A stretch of DNA of 5,335 nucleotides from Mucilaginibacter sp. GTDB taxonomy: Bacteria; Bacteroidota; Bacteroidia; Sphingobacteriales; Sphingobacteriaceae. The translations under genes were made by a program, and so were the position numbers. Location of the stretch: the NCBI GenBank assembly GCA_019235595.1, contig JAFAKI010000225.1, positions 1 through 5,335 on the forward strand. The letters are read 5' to 3'. Positions 1 to 5,039 of this stretch are shown here, piece by piece. How positions within the stretch are numbered: position 1 is the stretch's first letter; every line of letters starts with the position of its first letter. The notes under the pieces were generated by a model. That model ran no database searches, was not told the DNA's origin, and saw nothing but the letters and a program-made list of their open reading frames with translations.

Positions 1-64
1 ACTAATCTTCTTTTACATGGCTTACAAAGTGCGACGTGAAAAGGAAGATAAGGATTTGATGTAA
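1..64 (+). CDS. 3' end of an unidentified, probably membrane, protein
   Basis: The plus-strand frame beginning at base 2 is open from the window edge to a TAA at 62-64 and gives about 20 residues: an aliphatic/aromatic stretch (LIFFYMAY) followed by a strongly charged tail (KVRREKEDKDLM). A hydrophobic segment that turns into a basic/acidic tail is what the last transmembrane helix and cytoplasmic end of a transporter or other inner-membrane protein looks like. The other two plus frames have stops in this stretch. The piece is too short to name a family, and chance openness over 20 codons is possible. The next gene starts 47 bp downstream on the same strand, so co-transcription is possible but not shown. 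Confidence 0.4.
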   Translation, partial: LIFFYMAYKVRREKEDKDLM

Positions 65-86
65 TCTGTTAGTTTTATTAGCTTTA
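56..86 (+). promoter_or_regulatory. Candidate Bacteroidota-type promoter for the proline iminopeptidase-like gene
   Basis: A TTG at 56-58 is followed, after 20 bases, by TAGCTTTA at 79-86. This matches the Bacteroidota primary sigma consensus (TTG, 19-20 bases, TAnnTTTG) at every fixed position except the last G. It would place transcription start near 91-93 and give a leader of about 20 bases before the ATG at 112. The TTG lies inside the end of the upstream reading frame. The motif is short and the region AT-rich, so this is only a candidate. Confidence 0.3.
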
Positions 87-111
87 CTTCAATCTCTTAT
101 CAGCCTTTATC

Positions 112-1128
112 ATGAAAAAATTACTATCCCTCTCCATTTTAGCAATCGTTTATTTTTCATCCTGCAAACAGCAAAGCAGCAGTCCGACTGTAGCCGAATA
201 TTTTGCGCCTATAGACTCCGGTGTGCAGGTGGCAGGTATCAAAATGGTTAATATTCAAACACCTGTCGGCAAGTTCCGGGTGTGGACAAAGCGTTTTGGT
301 AACAATCCGCGCATTAAGGTTTTATTGCTGCACGGCGGCCCGGCCATGACGCATGAATATATGGAGTGTTTCGAGAGCTTCTTCCCTAAAGAAGGTTTTG
401 AGATGATTGAATATGACCAGCTGGGCTCTTTTTACAGTGATCAGCCTAAAGACAGTAGTTTATGGACCGTTCCGCGTTTTGTGGAAGAAGTCGAGCAGGT
501 GCGCAAAGGTTTGAACCTGGATAGTAGCAATTTTTATCTGCTGGGTAATTCATGGGGCGGTATTTTGGGGATGGAATATGCTCTGAAATACCAGAAGAAC
601 CTGAAAGGATTGATTGTTTGTAATATGATGGCCAGCATTCCGGCTTATGAGAAATATAATGCAGTGTTGAGGAGCCAGATGCGTAAATCATTGGTCGATT
701 CCTTGCAGAATTACGAGGCCAAAGGCTTGTATAATGATACAACTTACCAGGGATTGGTATGGCGCGAGTATTATAACAAACATCTGTGCCGTTTGCCTGA
801 ATGGCCGGACCCGGCAATGCGAGCCATCAAACATGTGAATGAACAGATTTACGTAATGATGCAAGGCCCAAGTGAATTTAAAGTAGGAGGTAGGTTGCTA
901 CATTGGGATATCAGCAACCGGTTAAAGGAACTTACCGTGCCCACCCTGATGATAGGCGCCAAATACGACACCATGGACCCAAAATACATGGAATGGATGA
1001 GCAAGCAGGTAAAGAATGGCAAGAGCCTATATTGCCCCAACGGCAGTCACCTGGCGATGTGGGATGACCAGAAAGTGTTTATGGATGGGGTGGTTAAGTT
1101 TATTAAGGATGTGGATGCGGGGAAGTGA
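112..1128 (+). CDS. Proline iminopeptidase-family alpha/beta hydrolase, lipoprotein
   Basis: This 338-residue protein is an alpha/beta-hydrolase of the proline iminopeptidase (peptidase S33) family, whose members release N-terminal proline or other residues from short peptides; some act as general esterases or amidases. The N-terminus is a lipoprotein signal: MKK, a hydrophobic stretch at 4-15, then FSSC with the lipidated Cys at 18 and a Ser/Gln-rich linker, so the enzyme should be membrane-anchored and face the periplasm or outside. Visible core motifs are HGGP at 74-77 (oxyanion loop), YDQLGSFYSD at 101-110 (the family's DQxGxGxS-type segment), nucleophile elbow GNSWGG at 145-150 with Ser147, and probable catalytic Asp286 (AKYD) and His313 (GSH). 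The LCRLPEWPDP segment at 225-234 in the cap is typical of this family. The catalytic triad appears complete. No clear ribosome binding site precedes the ATG. The substrate is inferred only from family membership. The ankyrin gene follows after 22 bp. Confidence 0.9.
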   Translation: MKKLLSLSILAIVYFSSCKQQSSSPTVAEYFAPIDSGVQVAGIKMVNIQTPVGKFRVWTKRFGNNPRIKVLLLHGGPAMTHEYMECFESFFPKEGFEMIEYDQLGSFYSDQPKDSSLWTVPRFVEEVEQVRKGLNLDSSNFYLLGNSWGGILGMEYALKYQKNLKGLIVCNMMASIPAYEKYNAVLRSQMRKSLVDSLQNYEAKGLYNDTTYQGLVWREYYNKHLCRLPEWPDPAMRAIKHVNEQIYVMMQGPSEFKVGGRLLHWDISNRLKELTVPTLMIGAKYDTMDPKYMEWMSKQVKNGKSLYCPNGSHLAMWDDQKVFMDGVVKFIKDVDAGK

Positions 1129-1150
1129 GGGGTGGTGGGTAAAATAATAT

Positions 1151-1669
1151 ATGAAAAGAAAGAAAATTGGCGAATTATCTGACGAGATAATTAGAGGAAT
1201 TTACAGGAATGATTTAGAGTCTTTACAACAATGGCGAAGTCATGATATTATCGATAGTCTAGATAAGGACGGTAGAAGTGCGGTTTTTCATGCAGTTTTG
1301 ATAGGATCAGTGGATATCATTAAAGATTTGTTCGAAGCAGATCCTAATCTGAACTTAAAAGATAATAAGGGATGGACACCCTTGCACTATGCTGCTCAAA
1401 ATTATTTGATCAATATCGCTGAACTGTTGATTGATAATGGTGCTGATATAGAAATAAAGGATGACTACGGAAATACTCCATTATGGCGTGCTACTTTTTC
1501 ATCGCAAGGAAAAGGCGAAATGATTAAGTTATTGCTGCACAGAGGTGCAAACCCGAACACAGCAAATGATTCAGGAGTAAGCCCTTATGAATTGGCTAAT
1601 ACTATTGCGAATTATGATGTTAAACAGTTTTTTCCTCACCCATTGTCTGTGTCCTCACAGAAAATATGA
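1151..1669 (+). CDS. Small ankyrin-repeat protein
   Basis: This 172-residue protein has no signal peptide or membrane segment and should be cytoplasmic. It consists almost wholly of ankyrin repeats, which are helix-turn-helix protein-binding modules. An N-terminal helical cap (about 8-37) is followed by repeats at about 40-71 (DGRSAVFHAVLIGSVDIIKD), 73-104 (the best copy: KGWTPLHYAA, then AELLIDNGADIEIKD), 106-140 (YGNTPLWRAT, then IKLLLHRGANPNTAND, with a small insertion at 117-122) and a degenerate last repeat from 141 (SGVSPYELA). The gene sits 22 bp behind the hydrolase on the same strand and may be read through from it, but it is visibly more AT-rich: about 33% GC in the 60-base line from 1201 against 45% in the line from 541. 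This suggests a separate origin. Lone small ankyrin proteins in Bacteroidota serve various binding roles, and some act as immunity partners of toxins. No toxin gene is visible here, so the partner and function are unknown. Confidence 0.88.
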   Translation: MKRKKIGELSDEIIRGIYRNDLESLQQWRSHDIIDSLDKDGRSAVFHAVLIGSVDIIKDLFEADPNLNLKDNKGWTPLHYAAQNYLINIAELLIDNGADIEIKDDYGNTPLWRATFSSQGKGEMIKLLLHRGANPNTANDSGVSPYELANTIANYDVKQFFPHPLSVSSQKI

Positions 1670-1700
1670 GGATAATGCCCGGCCAAGCCAGGCATTATTC
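1670..1700. terminator. Bidirectional hairpin between convergent genes
   Basis: ATAATGCC at 1672-1679 pairs perfectly with GGCATTAT at 1691-1698. Inside, GGC at 1681-1683 pairs with GCC at 1687-1689 around a CAA loop, separated from the outer stem by one C/A mismatch. A G-T wobble and a G-C pair extend the base to 1670/1700. The stem begins directly after the ankyrin stop codon (1667-1669) and ends 10 bp before the stop of the convergent hydrolase (1711). The position fits a shared terminator. Neither side has a clean T-run (ATCATTTTA downstream on plus, ATATTTT on minus), so efficiency is uncertain. Confidence 0.6.
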
Positions 1701-1710
1701 CCGCATCATT

Positions 1711-2682
1711 TTACTTTGGCAGTGTAGCCATAAATTTCAGGATCTCGTTACCAATTTCGTGAACATGGGTTTCCAAAGCAAAGTGCCCTGTATCGTAAAA
1801 CTTCACAGTAGCGTCGGGTATATCCCTTTTATAGGCTTCAGCACCAGGAGGCAGGAAGAATGGATCTTTATTGCCCCATACCGCCAGCAGTTTCGGTTTA
1901 TAAGTCCTGAAATAGTGCTGGAATTTTGGATAAAGCGCCACATTACTTTTATAATCCAGGAAAAGGTCAAGCTGGATTTCTGCTGATTGCGGGCGGTCAA
2001 GGAAATGCTGGTCCATTGTATAAGATTCTGGAGCTACCAGTGTAGTATCGTCTACGCCGGTGAAGTATTGAGCTTTTGTCCCTTGCAGGGTTAAAAACTC
2101 CCGCAGCGCATCCCTGTTCTTCTGGGTATCGTGTTCCCAATATTTTTGAATAGGGTTCCAGCCTGAACTTAATCCTTCTACATAAGCATTCCCATTCTGG
2201 GTGATGATGCCTGTAATTTTTTCCGGATTTGCCGCTGCAAGACGAAAACCTGTAGGGGCACCGTAATCAAATACATAAATAGCGAAACGTTTTAAGCCTA
2301 ACTCGTCAATAAGCCCTTGCATGGTTTTCGCCAGGTTGTCAAACGTGTAGGTGAAATGCGAATGGTCAGGTGCATCGGTATAACCGAATCCCGGCAGGTC
2401 AGGCGCGATAACGTGATATTTTGCGCTTAATATCGGAATCAGGTTACGAAACATGTGCGACGAAGTTGGAAATCCGTGCAGCAATAAAATGGTTGGAGCA
2501 TCCGCCGGACCTGCTTCTCGATAAAATACGCTTAAGCCATTGGCATTTACGCGACGGTAGTAAATACTTTCTGCGGATGCCGTTGATCCATTGTTTGATG
2601 ATGTGATTTTCTGTGCCATAACGTTGAGATTTGAGAGTAAACCAGCCATAACTAGTGTGAGGGCCAATCTGATTTTTTTCAT
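1711..2682 (-). CDS. Exported alpha/beta hydrolase with Asp nucleophile (epoxide hydrolase/haloalkane dehalogenase-like)
   Basis: This 323-residue protein has a Sec signal peptide (KKIR, hydrophobic core to about 21, likely cleavage after VMA at 21-23 before QK), so it should act in the periplasm or outside. The mature part is a single alpha/beta-hydrolase domain: HGFPTSSHMF at 69-78 (HG oxyanion site), DLPGFGYTDAPD at 95-106, the elbow VFDYGAPTGFRLA at 137-149 with Asp139 where serine hydrolases have Ser, a helical cap at about 165-260, WGNKDPF at 269-275 with probable charge-relay Asp273, and catalytic His300 in TGHFALE. An Asp nucleophile in this fold is the mark of epoxide hydrolases and haloalkane dehalogenases, which form a covalent ester on the substrate; which of the two cannot be read from sequence. 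Tyr140 follows the nucleophile where many haloalkane dehalogenases have Trp, which leans away from dehalogenase. It is transcribed divergently from a LysR regulator, its probable controller. The start is supported by the signal peptide and the upstream -7 element. Confidence 0.88.
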   Translation of the reverse strand: MKKIRLALTLVMAGLLSNLNVMAQKITSSNNGSTASAESIYYRRVNANGLSVFYREAGPADAPTILLLHGFPTSSHMFRNLIPILSAKYHVIAPDLPGFGYTDAPDHSHFTYTFDNLAKTMQGLIDELGLKRFAIYVFDYGAPTGFRLAAANPEKITGIITQNGNAYVEGLSSGWNPIQKYWEHDTQKNRDALREFLTLQGTKAQYFTGVDDTTLVAPESYTMDQHFLDRPQSAEIQLDLFLDYKSNVALYPKFQHYFRTYKPKLLAVWGNKDPFFLPPGAEAYKRDIPDATVKFYDTGHFALETHVHEIGNEILKFMATLPK

Positions 2683-2698
2683 TTTTTTCTTTTTTTAT

Positions 2699-2706
2699 CA
2701 AAAGTA
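2699..2706 (-). promoter_or_regulatory. -7 promoter element for the exported hydrolase
   Basis: On the minus strand the sequence reads TACTTTTG, an exact fit to the Bacteroidota TAnnTTTG element, followed by an A-rich leader of about a dozen bases up to the ATG whose first base is at 2682. No TTG occurs at the -33 distance. Instead, that stretch (about 2724-2730) falls in the palindromic repeat region attributed to the LysR regulator. This would fit a promoter that depends on an activator, but that is inference. Confidence 0.4.
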
Positions 2707-2717
2707 GATACGATATT

Positions 2718-2740
2718 TGATCTATAAAAATGATTTATAA
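2718..2740. promoter_or_regulatory. Candidate LysR-type operator between divergent genes
   Basis: TATAAA at 2723-2728 and TTTATA at 2734-2739 form a perfect 6-bp inverted repeat around AATGA. Within it, T2725 to A2737 is a T-N11-A box with dyad symmetry (TAAA-AATGA-TTTA), the form classically bound by LysR-type regulators. The decamer TGATYTATAA also occurs as a direct repeat at 2718-2727 and 2731-2740, and TGATTTAT recurs at 2763-2770 over the regulator's start codon, 32 bp from the second copy. The location, in an 86-bp gap between a LysR gene and its divergent neighbour, supports the call. The AT-richness of the gap makes chance palindromes more likely. Confidence 0.45.
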
Positions 2741-2768
2741 AGATGTAAAAGATCATAATAAGTGATTT

Positions 2769-3635
2769 ATGAATACAAATGACTTAAATTTATTCGAGGC
2801 TGTTGCTCATCACGGCAGCTTTACACGGGCCGCCGAAGCGATGTTTACTGTGCAGTCAAACGTAACTGCACGCATAAAAAATCTGGAAGAAGAATTTGGC
2901 GCGCCACTTTTTACGCGTACTAATCGAAAGGTAGAATTGACGACAGCGGGAGAAACATTGATCCGGTACAGCAAACAGCTTAATCAATTACTGGATGAGG
3001 CGAAACGGTCGATCAGTAAAAGTGATATAGTTCGTGGACGGATTAAAATTGGTTTTCTCGAAACGATGATGACGATCAAAGGCCCCGAATTGGTGAATGA
3101 ACTCTCTGCCAGGTTTCCGTTTGTTGAACTGGACTTTAGATCAGCAATGCGGGAGACCTTGATTAATGATGTGTTGAATTACAGGCTTGACGCTGCGTTT
3201 GTTCCGGCGCCACTGGATATACCGGAGTTAGAACAAATAAAAATTAAGGACGAACAAGTGGTAGTTGTCGCTCCAGGAGATTGCGAGAATTTGGACGAAC
3301 TTTTAAATAAACAACCTTTGAAAACTATTGTATTTGACCAGGGATGTGTTTTCAGGGCAAGGCTGGATTCCTGGCTAGTGAGCAAAGGAATAGCGCAATA
3401 CCATAAAACAGTGATGAATTCAGTTGAAGGCGTGGTGAACTTTATTGAAGCCGGTATCGGTTTTAGTTTTTTGCCGGCCGAGATCATTTCGACATTTTAT
3501 AGTGCAAGGAAAATTAAAACTTTCTCCCTTCCCAAAGAGCTTGGATTGATGACGACAATTTTGATCTACCGCAAAGATGTGCCGCCTACGCCCGCGCTAA
3601 AGGCGTTCATCAGTTTTTGTAATAATGGAAATTGA
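2769..3635 (+). CDS. LysR-type transcriptional regulator
   Basis: This 288-residue protein has the normal length and layout of a LysR-type regulator. The N-terminal winged helix-turn-helix covers about 1-60: LNLFEAVAHHGSFTRAAEAM, then VQSNVTARIKNLEEEFGAPLFTR and the wing VELTTAGETL. A linker helix runs to about 85, and a periplasmic-binding-protein-like effector domain fills 90-288, with the usual first strand GRIKIGFLETM and a late EAGIGFSFLP segment. Cys193 in FDQGCVFRARLDSWL lies in the effector domain where many relatives have a similar GCxxR segment, so it could contact ligand. The start is firm because an in-frame TGA lies two codons upstream (2763-2765). The divergent exported hydrolase is the probable target, and autoregulation is likely because the candidate operator and a repeat copy reach the regulator's own start codon. 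The effector is unknown; a substrate or product of the hydrolase is the simplest guess. Confidence 0.93.
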   Translation: MNTNDLNLFEAVAHHGSFTRAAEAMFTVQSNVTARIKNLEEEFGAPLFTRTNRKVELTTAGETLIRYSKQLNQLLDEAKRSISKSDIVRGRIKIGFLETMMTIKGPELVNELSARFPFVELDFRSAMRETLINDVLNYRLDAAFVPAPLDIPELEQIKIKDEQVVVVAPGDCENLDELLNKQPLKTIVFDQGCVFRARLDSWLVSKGIAQYHKTVMNSVEGVVNFIEAGIGFSFLPAEIISTFYSARKIKTFSLPKELGLMTTILIYRKDVPPTPALKAFISFCNNGN

Positions 3636-3738
3636 TATTTCTTTCCAATCGACTGGGGCCTTACAAGTAATGAGGATGATAGAAATCTAGATTAAACTAT
3701 ATTGTTTACCCATCATCAAATGCAGCACATGTATTTCA

Positions 3739-4425
3739 ATGAGAAGAATGAAACCTTATCTGTTAGGCTTAATATTTTTGTACTTTTTTCCTTTAAATAA
3801 GTGGTTTGCGCAACAAAATAATGATTTTGAAAATTTTGTAAAGTCCAGCCTGCCCAAAAATAAGGCTGCCTATGCAGATCAGTTAGACGCATATCGAATT
3901 AAAGAACTTAAGCAATCGCTTTCGGGACCTTTATTGAGTTCTATTAAAAGGAACACAAGGGGAATGTCTAAATCCCTGGATTCGCTAGTCAAAAAGAGAT
4001 TTAAAAATAATGCGTCGCAGCCCAATCTTTTTAATGATTTAAGGAGGTACCCCTTACATCCCGAACAAATAGTGCTTACCAGTGAAGAGAAACGGTATAT
4101 CTCGGTTCAACTAGATCAACTCAAAAATAAAAAGCTGGATCATCCGCCGTTATTGCATCCTGTGGCTATTTTTGCCAAGTCTTATGAAAAGCTGTTTTAT
4201 CAAAAGAAGAATTTAACAGAATACGGTTGGACGGATTTTCATAAACTATATGGGGATGGTTATTTTGAATTCTCCAAGCCTATTCTTATTCGTAATAATA
4301 AAATGTGTGTGTTCTATATAGGATACCATTGTGGTGGAAAATGCGGCTATGGAGATTTCTCAGTTTATAAAATAGAAAACGGGCAGTGGGTAAAGATAGC
4401 GATCATCAATAGTTGGGTATATTAA
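3739..4425 (+). CDS. Exported protein of unknown function with C-terminal Cys motif
   Basis: I do not recognise a named family. The 228-residue product starts with an apparent Sec signal peptide (MRRMKPYLLGLIFLYFFPLNKWFAQQ, likely cleaved after WFA at 22-24) and should be periplasmic or secreted. The middle (30-135) is basic and helical in character, rich in Lys, Leu and Ser. The C-terminal part from about 174 looks like a small beta domain: YFEFSKPILIRNNKMCVFYIGYHCGG, then KCGYGDFSVYKIENGQWVKI. It holds the mature protein's only cysteines, C190, C198 and C202, the last two in a CGGKCGYG loop that could form a disulfide or bind metal. Similar C-terminal segments (SKPI...CG..CG.G...Y....G.W) are, from general knowledge, common in uncharacterised Bacteroidota exported proteins. 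ATG at 3748 (Met4) is an alternative start that keeps the signal peptide. It is a lone plus-strand gene, with a convergent gene after 77 bp. Confidence 0.75.
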   Translation: MRRMKPYLLGLIFLYFFPLNKWFAQQNNDFENFVKSSLPKNKAAYADQLDAYRIKELKQSLSGPLLSSIKRNTRGMSKSLDSLVKKRFKNNASQPNLFNDLRRYPLHPEQIVLTSEEKRYISVQLDQLKNKKLDHPPLLHPVAIFAKSYEKLFYQKKNLTEYGWTDFHKLYGDGYFEFSKPILIRNNKMCVFYIGYHCGGKCGYGDFSVYKIENGQWVKIAIINSWVY

Positions 4426-4434
4426 TTTACTCTC

Positions 4435-4472
4435 TCACCACCCGCTGCCGCGAGTTTGGAACTCGTGGGTGA
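4435..4472. repeat. Compound palindrome, possible REP-like element
   Basis: CGAGTT at 4451-4456 and AACTCG at 4460-4465 form a perfect 6-bp stem with a TGG loop. CACCC at 4439-4443 pairs with GGGTG at 4467-4471 as an outer stem, with an asymmetric interior loop (seven bases on the left, one T on the right). It is GC-rich against AT-rich flanks and lies between the ends of two convergent genes. It has no T-run, so it is a poor intrinsic terminator. Its form resembles the short hairpins scattered between genes as REP-type elements mobilised by REP-associated transposases. Only one copy is in this window, so repetition is inferred. Confidence 0.45.
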
Positions 4473-4502
4473 AGTATGGCAAAAGCTTTCAGCTTACTGT
4501 TC

Positions 4503-4859
4503 TTAATTGCCATTCTGAAGATGCAGCAATGGCCGGGGATCGAAAACTACTTTTATGGAGGTGATCTTATGATGCTCCACCTGGTACCAGCCGCAGGCAA
4601 ATATGGATATACCGCCCATCAGCACATCATACAGCACGCATACATCGGTGCCATCGGCGAAGGTTTTTAACAGATGATATTTGAGCTTCATCTTATTCAT
4701 GTCGTTAAAATAATCCTCAGCGCCATTGCGCAAGCCCAGTACTCCTTCAAATTTCAGGTCGTCGTCGGTATATTTCCTGGCGTCTTCAAACTCTTCCTCG
4801 TTCAGGCATTTGAGGAACGACATTACGGTGTATTTTGCGGAAGTGGTGGTCGTCATCAT
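4503..4859 (-). CDS. SnoaL-like / NTF2-like family protein
   Basis: This 118-residue protein has the size and pattern of a single NTF2/SnoaL-like cone-shaped domain: an N-terminal helix (VMSFLKCLNEEEFEDARKY at 12-30), the DDDLKFEG segment at 32-39, a helix with the GAEDYFNDMNKM pattern at 46-57, and C-terminal strands carrying DGTDVCVLYDV, ACGWYQVEHHKITSIKVVFDPRPL. The fold is used both by small isomerases, cyclases and dehydratases and by non-catalytic ligand-binding or oligomerising proteins. Stand-alone bacterial copies are often annotated only as nuclear transport factor 2 family or ketosteroid isomerase-like. No signal peptide is seen, so it should be cytoplasmic. There are two consecutive Met codons at the start (4857-4859 and 4854-4856), either of which could be used. 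It is a single gene, convergent with the upstream exported protein and divergent from the GH13 gene. Confidence 0.82.
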   Translation of the reverse strand: MMTTTTSAKYTVMSFLKCLNEEEFEDARKYTDDDLKFEGVLGLRNGAEDYFNDMNKMKLKYHLLKTFADGTDVCVLYDVLMGGISIFACGWYQVEHHKITSIKVVFDPRPLLHLQNGN

Positions 4860-4920
4860 GGCTAAAAAGTTTAATTGGTTCGGCAGAAAACGGGGAATGA
4901 CTAGCCTTTTCTATTTAATA

Positions 4921-4962
4921 AACTCAAAAAAAGCGAAAATGTGATATTTGAGTTCGTTTTTT
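4921..4962 (+). terminator. Hairpin followed by T-run in a divergent intergenic region
   Basis: AACTCAAA at 4921-4928 is an exact inverse of TTTGAGTT at 4947-4954, with an 18-base A-rich loop, and is followed by CG and six T residues (4957-4962). Read on the plus strand this resembles an intrinsic terminator, but the stem is AT-rich and the loop long. No plus-strand gene ends just upstream; the region lies between the starts of the NTF2-like gene (minus) and the GH13 gene (plus). It could stop antisense read-through into the GH13 gene or be a regulator-binding palindrome instead. Confidence 0.3.
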
Positions 4963-5039
4963 ATACATAAAGATATAAATTTAATAGTTGACTTTTGCCC
5001 GTTACTCAATCCAATTTATTACCCTTACGCAAATAATTA

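Noticed and set aside
446..817. Minus-strand open frame of about 123 codons inside the proline iminopeptidase-like gene
   Set aside because: It is fully contained in a gene with a complete set of catalytic motifs, and its own translation has no recognisable pattern.
1666..1986. Plus-strand open frame of about 106 codons antisense to the end of the exported hydrolase gene
   Set aside because: It lies almost wholly inside a strongly supported gene on the other strand, includes the shared hairpin sequence, and its translation shows no domain or signal pattern.
3636..3738. Palindrome AATCTAGATT (3684-3693) with flanking GATGAT/ATCATC arms between the LysR gene and the unknown exported protein
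   Set aside because: The outer arms are only 6 bp and are 31 bases apart, the inner palindrome has no loop or T-run, and no good promoter element lies nearby, so neither a terminator nor an operator can be supported.
4674..4944. Overlapping plus-strand open frames across the NTF2-like gene
   Set aside because: They are antisense to a protein with a clear NTF2/SnoaL-like pattern, and the small overlapping products look like translations of the complementary strand.
2712..4951. GATATTTGA shared by the LysR/hydrolase gap (2712-2720) and the gap before the GH13 gene (4943-4951), as a possible common regulatory site
   Set aside because: Only nine AT-rich bases are shared, without the surrounding dyad or repeats, so coincidence is more likely than a shared operator.
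4988..4997. TTGACTTTTG as a promoter for the GH13 gene
   Set aside because: GACTTTTG matches TAnnTTTG except at its first base, but there is no TTG 19-20 bases upstream, and in AT-rich DNA a match of this quality is expected by chance.
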